From contig NC_081552.1 of assembly GCF_963082655.1 (NCBI RefSeq), positions 122,922,458-122,986,457 on the forward strand: a stretch of DNA of 64,000 bases, written 5' to 3'. The DNA is from Stomoxys calcitrans. Lineage: Eukaryota; Arthropoda; Insecta; Diptera; Muscidae. How positions within the stretch are numbered: the stretch's first letter is position 1; each line of letters starts with the position of its first letter. Below, piece after piece: positions 1-11,211 of this stretch. A program made the translations under genes and the position numbers. Below the pieces are notes generated by a model. The model was given only the letters and a program-made list of their open reading frames with translations. It made no database searches and had not been told where the DNA came from.

Positions 1-320
1 TATATTTTTGGGGTGGGGCGCCCCCCCAAGGTACCCCATCCGAAATTTGAATTCCAAATTTTTGTTTGTAGGTTACTATAAGAGAGTACACAATTTTGAT
101 TAAACCACACCACCCATCTCCGAGATCTGGCGTTTCTGAAAATTAAGGTAAGGGGGAGGGTCCACTCCCCCTTGAGATATCAAAAAATGTGGTACCTTAT
201 TTTCACCACGGGATCATTATGCACCATCAGTGAAAATTTCAAGAAAATCGGTTCAGTCGTTTCTGAGTCTATAAGGAACACACAAACAAACACACACAAA
301 TTGATTTTTATTTATAAGAA
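1..320 (+). repeat. Family C repeat, terminal part, cut by window edge
   Basis: This is the distal end of the family C element also seen at 8500-8665, 38280-38425 and 44220-44400. It shares a G-rich/C-rich patch, the phrase about 'cacccatctccgagatc', and a tail ending in an ACAAA-rich run and AAATTGATTTTTAT. It is non-coding. The left part lies outside the window. Confidence 0.75.
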
Positions 321-565
321 AGGTGTGGATTTTATGTGAATAAACGACATAAAATAGATGTGTCGGTAAAGAAGTATATTAATTCACTTTATGAAGAATA
401 TTTTAATGGTACCTTAGTATATGGATTGTATATACAATCGGTTTGCTGTTCATCTTGTTATTCAACGCTACGATCCTGGAAAAAATGTTCACGTTGATCT
501 TTTGAATTGCCGTTTCTTGTACCGATTAATTAGTTTCCACTACGTGTGCATAGAAAAAATAATTG
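321..565. other. AT-rich spacer, nothing recognised
   Basis: No ORF, RNA gene or known repeat is visible between the family C end and the pseudogene at 566. Confidence 0.5.
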
Positions 566-1935
566 ACATTTCTGTTTAACTGAAACAAAAGGATATCATT
601 TCAAAAAAGCAAATGTTGATAGTGTAATAGAGACTGTATCGCGTAGGGAAAACGACGCTGTTCCGAAAGTCATTAACGGAGTATTACCAGATTTAACTGA
701 CTTTGAACCATCTCCAAGCAATGTTTCAATCTCCGAATCAGAACATGCCCCTTTTAAAGCAGAATGTATAAAACAACATTTTATATCCCAAGGGGAATTT
801 CATGATCTCGTTCGGGATTTAAAATTGTCGAAAAGACAAACCGAACTTCTAGGTTCCAGACATAAGCAATGGAACTATTTGCAAGAAAATATATACATTG
901 CATTTTGCAGGACCGAGGAAATTAGTTTTTTTAGGATCACTTTTCAACGAAAACAAAATAGTAATTTGGCCTACTGCAGCGATGTGAACGTAATGTTTGA
1001 ACAACTTAAATATAGTCATCTTCCAGATGATTGGCGATTATTTATTTACGGTTCAACAAAATGAAATATAAACATTTTTATATAGTTTCCTATATTTTAT
1101 TTATATATGTATGTCTTCTATTTCCAGGCCTTAAAGCAGTGGTTTTGCATAATGATGGATCGCTTCCTTTGGTACCATTGGCTGACGCTACAAACATCAA
1201 AGAATCATATGACAGTATGCCTCTAATACTAAATGCTATAGGATACACTACACATAAGTGGCTAATTGTGGCTGTTTTGAGAGTAATAAAAATTTTGAAT
1301 GACTTGCAAGGTGGTAACACAAAGTGTTATTGCTATTTTTATGAATGAGACAGCCGAGACTCTTCTAAACATTACATACAAAGAGACTGGAAACTGCGTT
1401 CAACAGCTATAATTGGTGAAAAATAGCATGAATATCCCGTTAATCAATTCAAAATACATAATTTTACCTCCATTGCACATAAAATTGGGCTTTATAAAAC
1501 AATTCGTAAAAGCACTTGAAAAAAATGGAGCAACATTCAACAATCTTGAACAGGGTTTTCCACGAATTACGAGCGGAAAATTAGAAGAAGATAAAACATA
1601 TATTGTATAAAATAATAATAAAAAGCAATTTAATTTTTAAGTTACATGTGTCTTTATTGGTCCCCAAATACGGAAATTGATAGAATATGACAAAATCATT
1701 CCACAAATGAAACTTGAAGAAAAAAGGCATTGAATGGTTTGGCTTTAGTGTGAAAAATTTTCTTGAAAACACAAAAAGTGAAAATTATGAGCAGACAGAC
1801 ATGCAATGGGTCGCAAAATTCCAATATCAATTTGGAAAATTTTCCATTAAGTTTTGGACAGCTGAGCGATGAGCAAGGTGAACGCGTTAATCACGAATTG
1901 ACCCAGGAAAATTAAAGGTATTTTCGTTTTGCATG
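566..1935 (+). pseudogene. Decayed copy of an uncharacterised arthropod protein family
   Basis: Conceptual translation in shifting frames gives a consecutive series of blocks that I recognise from a widespread, functionally unknown arthropod protein family. They are LSKRQTELLGSR (about 825-860), WRLFIYGS (about 1030-1055), LKAVVLHNDGSLPLVPLA (from 1130), DSRD (about 1348), a PPLHIKLG/KQFVKALEKNG block (1470-1535), and finally LSDEQGERVNHELTQEN (about 1857-1905). An open stretch runs from about 566 to 1064. The LKAVV block starts just after a pyrimidine-rich tract ending in AG at 1126-1127, so 1065-1127 looks like a short fly intron whose donor is no longer clear. A TGA replaces the usual Trp before DSRD, and frameshifts separate the later blocks. 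It cannot encode the full protein. The function of the family is unknown to me; the recognition is from memory. Confidence 0.7.
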
Positions 1936-2225
1936 GACACCAAAAAAAAAAAAACAAAATTGGTACATTAGAACCCCTGCATATTTTTGGCGTAGCACCG
2001 TGTAATTATTATTATTAATTATCATTAAATAAAATTTAACCCTCTTTCTAAACCAAGGAAGTGGCATTATTTCTTACAAAGTTGTGGTTTTTAGGGATAT
2101 TCAGCAAATTGCACTACATATATTCTATGGAACCCACTACGTAGCTAGCATCAAAAATCGTAATAGGTAGTTATTTTTGGAAAAAGTTCTAAGCCATTCA
2201 AGGATAGCTACGATAATGTTATTCA
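1936..2225. other. AT-rich spacer, nothing recognised
   Basis: Contains a 12-A run and no supported gene or repeat. Confidence 0.5.
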
Positions 2226-2760
2226 TTAGGCGGTTGATGATCTGCGTCTGTTTCCAGTAGAGCGGCAGATCTAGAGCCTGGGAGTAGGCTTAAAATGGAC
2301 TGCAAACACCCAACAACTGAGGTTGTGGTATCAGGCCGTAGCATGTTGTCTACTACTGAGACCACGACTGGTGGAGCGGCTTCTTCAGGCTCCACTAGCC
2401 AACAGGCGACTGGTCATCAGAGGCTTGCGACGAAGACATCTGGTTCGAGTCAACGCAGAACCCATTTCGCATGCCTATAATCTGCCTCTGGCAAACCAAG
2501 ACGCTCTTTAAGAGGGTGGAATAATAAAAGGCGTATCGCTCTCAGGTTAATTGAGAGGCTTAATGTGAACGACACGAAAGCTCTCGCTAATAAAGAGAGA
2601 GGAGTCCTTATTTTGGTTCTGAGATTCGGTGCACAGGTTACATGTCTAGGTTCTGAAGTGGCACCGCAGTCAGCCAAAAGGCTCCGGTCACCTGGCGGGC
2701 ATCCCATGCTGTAAAGAACTATGGCAAACTATAGTAAGATGGGTCCAAGAATGGAGCCAT
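2226..2760 (+). pseudogene. Possible ORF1 remnant of a non-LTR retrotransposon
   Basis: An open frame from about 2470 to 2713 reads a basic, Arg/Lys-rich segment (RRSLRGWNNKRR, then RLIERLNVNDTKALANKERG, then SAKRLRSPGG). Composition and the KRLRS motif recall ORF1 proteins of I/R1/LOA-group retrotransposons, but no zinc knuckle remains. Shorter overlapping frames upstream (2295-2511) are Ser/Thr-rich and unconvincing. The assignment is tentative. It could also be 5' UTR of the same element family seen at 8700-10680. Confidence 0.35.
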
Positions 2761-2929
2761 GTGTAAAGTTAAAGTTGTTAGTTAAAGTTGCTTTGAACCA
2801 GGAAGGGGTGAGATTGAAACACAAAATAAAAATCAATATATCTCCAGGAATTTTGGACGGATTTTGAAAAATTCTACATCCTAAGAAACCTAACCTAACC
2901 TAAGAAAGCTTAAAGCGAGAAGAATCCAT

Positions 2930-3600
2930 TTCATTTATAAAGCTGTTGTTGTCATACAATTTTGTCGAAATTTTTGAAAGGCGTTTTTCGGGTATTTCTA
3001 GAAAAGATTAAAACAGAAAAGTGACTTTCAAAAGAAAGCCCTAAGAAAGCAGAATTCGCCAAAATAAAAGTCTTTTCTGAAATCGTTTTAGAATTCGAGT
3101 TATTTTGTTTTTAAAGTTGGTCATACGAACCGCAGTTTGGCCATTTCTGGAACGAATTTTTAAAAATTTTGGTATGTATGGAATGGTAAGAGGTGGTACT
3201 ATTTCACCTTGTAATCAGCTATTCGGTAGCTGAAACATACACCCACAAAATGGAGGCGTACATTTGTATAAACCACATTTTTGACATTTCTGGAGGAGAT
3301 TAAAACTGAAAAGTGGCCCTCATATGAAAGCGCCAAGGGAGTAGAATCCGGCAATGTATTGATGTTGACTAAACTCGTTTTAAAAATCGAGAAATTTTAT
3401 TTTTTTTAAATGGGCATGCGAACCTCAGTTTGGACAGCTCTGGAAGGAATTTTTTCTAAATTTCGGTATGTATGGAAAGGTAAGGGGGATTACTATTTCA
3501 CCATGTAATCAGCTTCTCGGTAGCTGAAACATACACCCACATTTCTGGAGGAGATTAAAACAGAAAAGTGGCCCTCCAATAATAATCCAAATTGGCGGCT
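2930..3600. repeat. Tandem repeat, about 250-295-bp units, about 2.2 copies
   Basis: The phrase 'atttctggaggagattaaaac' or a close variant occurs near 2993, 3287 and 3540. Matching downstream blocks (a 'gaaaagtggccctc' type, a 'cagtttgg' type, and 'cggtagctgaaacatacaccc') repeat in the same order at distances of about 294 and 253 bp. Non-coding; family not recognised. Confidence 0.7.
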
Positions 3601-3642
3601 ACGGTTATAATTTTTTTTTTTGTTTTATAAAAAAAATCGATT

Positions 3643-5278
3643 TTTATACCCTCCACCATAAGATGGGGGGTATACTAATTTCGTCATTCTGTTTGTAACT
3701 ACTCGAAATATTCGTCTGAGACCCCATAAAGTATATATATTCTTGATCGTCGTGACATTTTATGTCGATCTAGCCATGTCCGTCCGTCTGTCCGTCCGTC
3801 CGTCCGTCTGTCTGTCGAAAGCACGCTAACTTCCGAAGGAGTAAAGCTAGCCGCTTGAAATTTTGCAAAAATACTTCTTATTAGGTCGGTTGGTATTGTA
3901 AATGGGCCATATCGGTCCATGTTTTGATATAGCTGCCATATAAACCGATCTTGGGTCTTGACTTCTTGAGCCTCTAGAGTGCGCAATTCTTATTCGATCA
4001 GAATGAAATTTTGCACGACGTGTTTTGTTATGATATCCAACAACTGTGCCAAGTATGGTTCAAATCGGTTCATAACCTGATATAGCTGCCATATAAGCCG
4101 ATCTTGGGTCTTGACTCTTGAGCCTCTAGAGTGCGCAACTCTTATCCGATTGAAATGGAATTTTGCACGACGTGTTTTGTTATTATATCCAACAACTGTG
4201 CCAAGTATGGTTCAAATCGGGTAATAACCTGATATAGCTGCCATATAAACCGATCTTGGGTCTTGACTTCTTGAGCCTCTAGAGGGCGCAATTCTTATCC
4301 GATTGGAATGGAATTTCGCACGACATGTTTTGATATGATACCTAACAACTGTGCCAAGTATGGTTTAAATCGGTCCATAACCTGATATAGCTGCCATATA
4401 AACCGATCTTGGGTCTTGACTTCTTGAGCCTCTAGAGGGCACAATCCTTATCCGATTTGAATGAATTTTTGCACGAAGTATTTCGTTATGATATAAAACA
4501 ACTGTGTCAAGTATGGTTGAAATCGGTCCATAACCTGATATAGCTGCCATATAAACAGATCTGGGGATTTGACTTCTTGAGCATCTAGAGGGCGCAATTC
4601 CTATCCGATTTGGCTGAAATTTTGCATGACGTATTTTATTTTTACATTCAACAACTGTGTCAAATAAGGTTCAAATCGGTTCATAACCTGATATAGCTGC
4701 CATATAAACCGATCTGGGATCTTGACTTCTTGACCCCTAGAGGTCGCAATTCTTATCCAATTTGAATGAATTTTGACACGTAGTATTTTGTTATGGTATC
4801 CAACAACTGTGCCAAATATGGTTCAAATCGGTTCATAAGCTGATATAGCTGCCATATAAATCGATCTGGGATTTTGACTTATTGAGCCTCTAGAGGTCGC
4901 AATTATTATCCGATTTGCCTGAAATTTTGTACGACGGATTCTCTCGTGACCATCAACAAACGTGTTTATTATGGTCTGAATCGGTCTATAGCCCGATACA
5001 GATCCCATATAAATCGTTCTCTCTATTTTACTTCGTGAGCCCTAATGGGCGCAATTCTTATACGAATTGGCTGAAATTTTACACAGGTCTCCAACATATA
5101 ATTTAATTGTGGTCCGAACCGGACCATATCTTGATATCGTTTTAATAGCAGAGCAACTCTTTTCTTATATCCTTTTTTGCCTAAGAAGAGATGCCGGGAA
5201 AAGAACTCGACAAATGCGATCCATGGTGGAGGGTATATAAGATTCGGCCCGGCCGAACTTAGCACGCTTTTACTTGTT
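3643..5278 (+). repeat. Family A element, near complete (HINE/DINE-1-like)
   Basis: The head is TTTTTATACCCTCCACCATA, followed by the 'ataaagtatatatattcttgatc' core type known from dipteran mini-me/INE elements and a GTCC/GTCT microsatellite at about 3778-3818. Next come seven copies of a 152-153-bp monomer; the GATATAGCTGCCATATA block starts at 3926, 4079, 4231, 4384, 4537, 4690 and 4842. The tail holds the inverted partner of the head (TGGTGGAGGGTATA), the hairpin TTCGGCCCGGCCGAA, and ends ACTTGTT. No protein is encoded. The short open frames on the minus strand arise because 153 is a multiple of three. Confidence 0.85.
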
Positions 5279-5378
5279 ATTTTTTGACATTGTCCTGGCA
5301 ATATTTAGCGCAAGTTAGGCATTTTGTTTGGGCTCACAGGCTTTGAATCACTGGTTTTTGTGGCAAACGAGTCGTTTT

Positions 5379-7157
5379 TATACCCACCACCGAAGGATGG
5401 GGATATATTCATTTTGTCATTCCGTTTGCAACACATCGAAACATCCATTTCCGACCCTATAAAGTATATATATTCTTGATCAGCTTAAAAATCTAAGACG
5501 ATCTAGCCATGTACGTCCGTCTGTCCTTCTGTCAGTTGAAATCACGCTACAGTCTTTAAAAATAGAGATATTGAGCTGAAATTTTGCACAGATTCTTTTT
5601 TGTCCATAAGCAGGTTAAATTTGAAGATGGGCTATATCGGACTATGTCTTGATATAGCCCCCATATAGACCGATCCGCCAATTTAGGGTCTTAGGTCCAT
5701 AAAAGCCACATTTATTACCCGATTTTTCTGAAATTTGAAGCAGAGAGTTATGTTAGGCCACTCGATATCCTTCCTTAATTTGACCCAGATCGGTCCAGAT
5801 TTCGATATAGCTTCCATATTGACCGATCCGACAATTTAGGGTCTAAGGCCCTTAAAAGCCACATTTATTATCCGATTTTGCTGAAATTTGGGACAGAGAG
5901 TTATGTTAGGCCACTCGACATCCTTCGTCAATTTGGCTCAGATCGGTTCTGATTTCGATATAGCTGCCATATAGACCGATCCGCCAATTTGGGGTCTAAA
6001 GCCCTTGAAAGCTACATTTATTATCCGATTTAGCTGAAATTTAGGACAAAGAGTTATGTTAGGCCACTCGACATCCTTCCTCAATTTGGCTCAGATCGGT
6101 TCAGATTTCGATATGGCTGCCATATCGACCGATCCGCCAATTTAGGGTCTAAGGCTCATAATAGCCACATTTATTATCCGATTTTGCTGAAATTTGGGAC
6201 AGAGAGTTATGTTAAGCCACTCGACATCCTTCCTCAATTTGGCTCAGATCGGTTCAGATTTGGATATAGCTGCCATATAGACCGATCTCTCGATTTAAGG
6301 TCTTGCGATGTCGTCAAAATTTGGGACAGTGACTTAAGTTAAGGCCCTTGACATACTTCTGCAATATGGCTTAGATCGGTCCAGATTTGGATATAGCTGC
6401 CATATAGACCGATCTCTCGATTTTAAATTTTGGGGCCATAAAAGGCGCATTTATTATCCGATGTCTCCGAAATTAGGGACAGTGAGTAGTGTTAGGACCT
6501 TCGACATTCTTCTTCAATTTGGCTCAGATTGGTCCAGATTTGAATATAGCTGCCTTATAGACCGATCTCTAGATTTAAGGTTTTGGTTCAATAAAAGGCG
6601 CATTGATTGTCCGATGTCGCAAAATTTCGGACAGTGAGTTGTGTTGTGTTCCCTTCGACGTTCTTTTTCAATTTGGCTTAGATCGGTCCAGATTTGGATA
6701 TAGTCGTCATATAGACCGATATCTCGATTTAAGGTTTTGGGGGCCAAAAAAGTCGCATTTATAATCCGATTTCATCGAAATTTGAGTTATGTTAGGCTTT
6801 TCGAGTTTTTTCTGCAACTTGGCCCAAAGCGGTGCAGATTTGGATTTAGCTGCCATATAGTCTTGGCCACATAAAAGGCGCATTTATAATTCGATTTCAC
6901 TGAAATTTGACACTGTGACTTATGTTAGGCTTTTCGTCATCCGTGTCGTATATGGTTCAGATCGGTTTATTGAAGAATGATTTGTACTTCCTAGTATTTG
7001 GTTCAAATCGGAACATATTTGATATAGCTGCTACGGGGCATAAGGTATGCATTTTTCACCGAATTTTGACGAAAGGTGTTTTATATATATACCCGAGATG
7101 GTGGGTATCCAAAGTTCGGCCCGGCCGAACTTAACGCCTTTTTACTTGTTATTATTT
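5379..7157 (+). repeat. Family B element, near complete (HINE/DINE-1-like)
   Basis: The head is TTTTTATACCCACCACCGAA with the same ATAAAGTATATATATTC core as family A. The body is made of 153-bp monomers (GATATAGC blocks at 5651, 5804, 5957, 6110, 6263, then shorter spacing), each with 'ccgatccgccaatttaggg' type text. The tail is GGTGGTGGGTATCC, the hairpin TTCGGCCCGGCCGAA, and TTTTTACTTGTT. Family A and B are related but clearly separate in monomer sequence. Non-coding. Confidence 0.85.
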
Positions 7158-8665
7158 ACTAGCTGACCCGAGCCCGCTCCGCTTCCTTGAAAGTTTCCTT
7201 GGAATATTTATTTTCGACAATTAAAGAACTTTTAATGAAATACCATGCTACGAAAATAGTATATCGCTTGACTAACAGTTAAACAATATAAGTGCCTTTA
7301 TCTGAATCCCACATGATCTTTATTGGTCTACGAATTAAAGTTTGGATGTAAAGTGTACTCCATTCTTAAAATACTTCATTTCAGCCCGATATTCTCATGA
7401 TGTCTGATTTAGTGGTGTTTTCGGGGGAGAGGTGGTCCCCCAGATACTTGGCTCTGAAAAAATATCAGCATCGTGCTCTTCTCTCAAATACCATTTATAT
7501 AAACCCCATATTGCCATTGGCTATAGAGGAGTTTACAAGATGAGGCGTCCCCCAAACACTTGGCCCCAAAATAGGTTATCAAATTCGTTTTCTAATCTCA
7601 AATACCTTTCATTTGAGCCACATATTGGCATGGTCGAAAAGTTTTTAACCTTTGGTGCGTGTTTTAGGGAAGGGGTAAATACATGGTCCTAAATTTGGTC
7701 GATACTGCGATGGTCACTAAAAAATTGCTATTTGTGATTGAGGGTTGTTATGCTGGTGGGACGTCCCCTAGACAGTTGGCCCCTAATGTTGATATCAGAT
7801 ACGTGGTCTACTCCCACATACCTTTAATTTGAACCCCATATTTCCATAGTCGGCAAATATGATCGGCTTGGGGGTGTTTTTGGGGGATGGGCGGCCACTC
7901 AGTGAGTTGGCCTTGGAAATATATATCGGATTCCTGTTCCACTCTTAAAACAATCTTATTTGAGCCTCATATTGCAATAGTCAGCAAATACTTACTATTT
8001 GGGTGTTGTTGTGGGGGTGGGGTGGCCCCATAGACACTTTTCCCGAATATTGATATCAGAGTCATGATATACTCCCAAAGACTTTTCATTTGAGCCCCAT
8101 ATGGCTATGGTCGTAAATTTGTTCCGTTTGGGGAATGTTTTTGGGGAGAGGCAGCCCCCCAAACATTTGATCTCATATTTAGATATCCGATTCTAATTCT
8201 ACACTCAAATACCTTTTATTTAAGCCCCATATTCCCATGGTCAGTAAATAAGTCCTGTTTGGGGGGTGTTTTGGGGAAGGGGTGGTCCCACATTTGGATC
8301 TCAGATTCGTATTATACTCGCAAATACCTTTCATTTGAGTCCCATATTGCCATGGTCGGTAAATATGTCCGATTTAGGGGTGTTTTGGGGGTTGGGGTGG
8401 TACCCCTAGCACTTGGTTCGACAATTGGATATCAGATACGTTTTCTTATCGTAAATACCTTTGATTTGAGTTCCATATTGTCGTGATTGGTCAAAATATA
8501 TGTTTGGTAGGTTTTAGGGTGGGGCGGACCCCCTAGGTACCCCATCCGGAATTTGGATACAAAATTTTTATTTTTAGGGTACTATTATATGAGAGCACAC
8601 AAAATTTCACCCATCTCCGAGATCAGGCGTTTCTGAAAATTAGGGTTCTATTTTTAGAATTCGTT
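7158..8665 (+). repeat. Family C element with 110-135-bp monomers
   Basis: Starts ACTAGCTGACCCGAGCCCGC and holds repeated units around AAATACCTTTCATTTGAGCC and CCATATTGCCATGGTCG at about 7595, 7825, 7950, 8073, 8208, 8317 and 8453. Each is followed by a T/G-rich and a C-rich patch. On the opposite strand the start reads ...GTCAGCTAGT, compatible with a Helitron 3' end (CTAG|T). That reading is an inference. Non-coding. Confidence 0.75.
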
Positions 8666-8699
8666 TTCTAAGGTATGTCACTTTATTGGCTGACGTTCC

Positions 8700-10680
8700 A
8701 AGCAATAATTGTAGTTTGTGGTTAGGCGTCTTTAAACACTAGAAACCACGGCCGAGGTTGGGTCGGAGGTTAGTGTTCCAGTGTGGCGTTTGTGGTGTCG
8801 CGAGTCCAAGCCCCGTCCAAGGTTAATTTTTATCCGTTATGTGCTTAAATAAAGTTTATATTTTGCGTTTTAAAGGTTGACTGCCCGTACGTGGTGGATT
8901 TTGGGACAGCGGAGAAGAACGGCGCTGCATACCTAGGAACATTTGGAGTGGTATAGTCAATGGACTGCCATCATTATACTCCGATGTCATTGCGGAACTT
9001 CCTGGGCTATCTCCAGTTCATGACAATGCGGGCTGGTATCGGGGCCGATACGAACTAATTGCATTCGGGGATCAACGATCAATTAAAATGTATCGATGCG
9101 CTCTAAAAAAGATTGGCGAGATATAGCCAGACGCAGTACTAGGTTTAGTCTAGAAGTAAGATATGTCTTCTTGACAAATAGCATAGGCTTGCATACCAAG
9201 GATTCCCTCAGATCCTGAATCCATACTTGGGAGACTAAGGGACTTTTATCCCAATCATTCAACCACTGACTGGAAGATTGGTTGATTAGATGAGGAGGAT
9301 GGCGAACGAAAGCATGTATAGCATTCGTAGTAAACTCCCAGATCTGAACAAGTCTGAAGTAGTTGAGACTGGAAATCCCCCTGCCGCAAACAAAAAGAGA
9401 GAGGAAGGCGTCGAAACGAGTCCCGACAAGCGCTGTGTGGGTAAGTCATCCGGTTGGATTGGGATCATGGTGAGCGGCAGGGGGAAAGGAAGGAACTTAT
9501 AAGGTACTTCGACAGCAGTAGCTAGTGAAGCATCTAAGGAGGAATCGTCCGCACCGCAAGCGTCCTGAGGGAGTGTGGTTCCACTGCTTTCTTAACTGCC
9601 CCTGGATGGGTTTGGAAAATTGTCACGGCAAAATCGAACGAGTCTTGTGAGGATGAAATCCAGCCGGACTCAGAAGACGAGGCTAACGCAACAGTGGTTG
9701 AAAATCTGAATCAAGACAATGGCTCGGTTTTTGCAGATAAATCTACACATTGTAAGACCGCTTCGGCGACACTAGTCCTTCTGATGGCAGGAGGATTTGA
9801 CGTGGTGCTTATCCAGGAACCATGGTTGTGCGGAGGAATGGTTTGTGGACTAGGTATTCCTGGATTTCGGGGAATGGGAGACAAAGAGTCTATATTCTTG
9901 CAAATAGTAGTCTAATATAGTCGAATATAAATCGGAAAACGAAGCCCAGATGAACGAAAAGCTATCGTTCAACATCGACAAACAGGCTATAAATGTTTTT
10001 CTTCTTCCGTCGCTAAGCACTGAGCATTCAGTAATAGCCAACCTTGAAATAAATAAGTCACATTATTTGCTGGCTTCCCCATATATGGCTTACGCCTACA
10101 AGCTTTTATTACGAGTTGAGGCCGCTTCTGCAGGGAATGTGAGCCTCATTGTAGGAAGTGATGCTAATGCACATCATCAGATATTGGGAAGTTCGGATAT
10201 CAACGAAAGTGGTGAATCGAATATATTATAAGTGATGAATCGAATATATTATAAATCGAATTGTAGTAAAGGATTTAAACCGACCTTTATTACCAGAAAC
10301 AATCAGTAGGTACTAGATATTGCCTTTGTACCGGAAGATATAAGCTGAAGGATATGTGACTGGAAAGTGTTGGAGGACCACATCTCCCTGATCATCGTTA
10401 TATTAGTTTCAGTCCTGGAGTAAATACTGCAGATGTGGTCCCTCGGCTAAACAGAAGAAATGGGGATTGGGATAAATTTCTAAACACATTTTGCGCGTCT
10501 ATCTCTTCTAGATCAGAAAAGAAGGTGGAAACTGCTGAGGATATACCCATAATGGTCAAGTAAATCACAAAGGCTCCGAATGATTCACTTGTGTCAGCAT
10601 GTTCAAGCCAAGGGGCAAACATGGTAGACCCCAGAACTGGCTGGTCTTTCTTTACGCTACCGTTGATGCTCAATTCACAT
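8700..10680 (+). pseudogene. RNase H-group (I/R1/LOA-like) non-LTR retrotransposon relic, ORF1 end plus endonuclease
   Basis: A short frame at about 8950-9125 (GWYRGRYELIAFGDQRSIKM) looks like the end of an ORF1. From 9694 the apurinic-type endonuclease domain begins, with LIQEPW near 9808-9825 and GLGIPGFRG after it. After a frame break, VGSDANAHHQILGSSDINES follows at about 10153-10212; the DANAHH motif is typical of this endonuclease group. Further blocks to about 10660 match the end of the domain and the linker to reverse transcriptase. Stops and frameshifts throughout make it dead. No RT core follows, because the CR1-like element lies directly downstream. Precise clade not decided. Confidence 0.7.
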
Positions 10681-11211
10681 GTATTCTGATTCTCTTGCTT
10701 TCAATCGTTGTTAGACAGCACCGAATAAACATGTGCATGGTTGTGTGCATCGTTTTTTGTTGTTAAACTATGTTTTTTCTGATTAAGCGCTAGATAAGAA
10801 AGGAAAATTAATTATTTAGTATAATAAATATTACAACAAACAATTGGATAAGCAAGTACGTGTTTTGCTGGTGCTCTCGTCAACACAGTTTTTTACCGAA
10901 AAATACACCCCAGAAACATCACGGACCTGGCCTAATCCTTGAATTTTTTATGTTACTACACGTATTGATCGAGTTGTCCTGTTACCACGCAGCCCGTGTG
11001 ATTAAACATCAATTTAATTTTATGGTAATTTAATTTATTTCATAACAAAACACTATTATTTTGCACTCAAACTGTGAGAGTGGGACGTATAACTTCACGA
11101 AAACTACAAATATAAACATCATCAGCTGATCCCCTCCAACGAATATACTGGGAAATAGTGGGAACAGATCATCGGTTAGTTCAACTACGTAAAACCGTAA
11201 CGTAACAACGT

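Noticed and set aside
2882..2906. CCTAA-type repeats resembling telomere DNA
   Set aside because: Only two to three units; flies lack such telomeres, and a similar tail occurs at the 3' end of a retrotransposon at 52620-52632.
3926..4860. Regular repeats resembling a CRISPR array
   Set aside because: Monomers are 153 bp and similar along their whole length, with no unique spacers, in clearly eukaryotic DNA.
3699..5301. Many 60-110-codon open frames in family A arrays (MAAISGYGPI-type repeats)
   Set aside because: They arise because the monomer is 153 bp (51 codons); they occur in non-coding repeat text, in both orientations, and lack any conserved start or stop.
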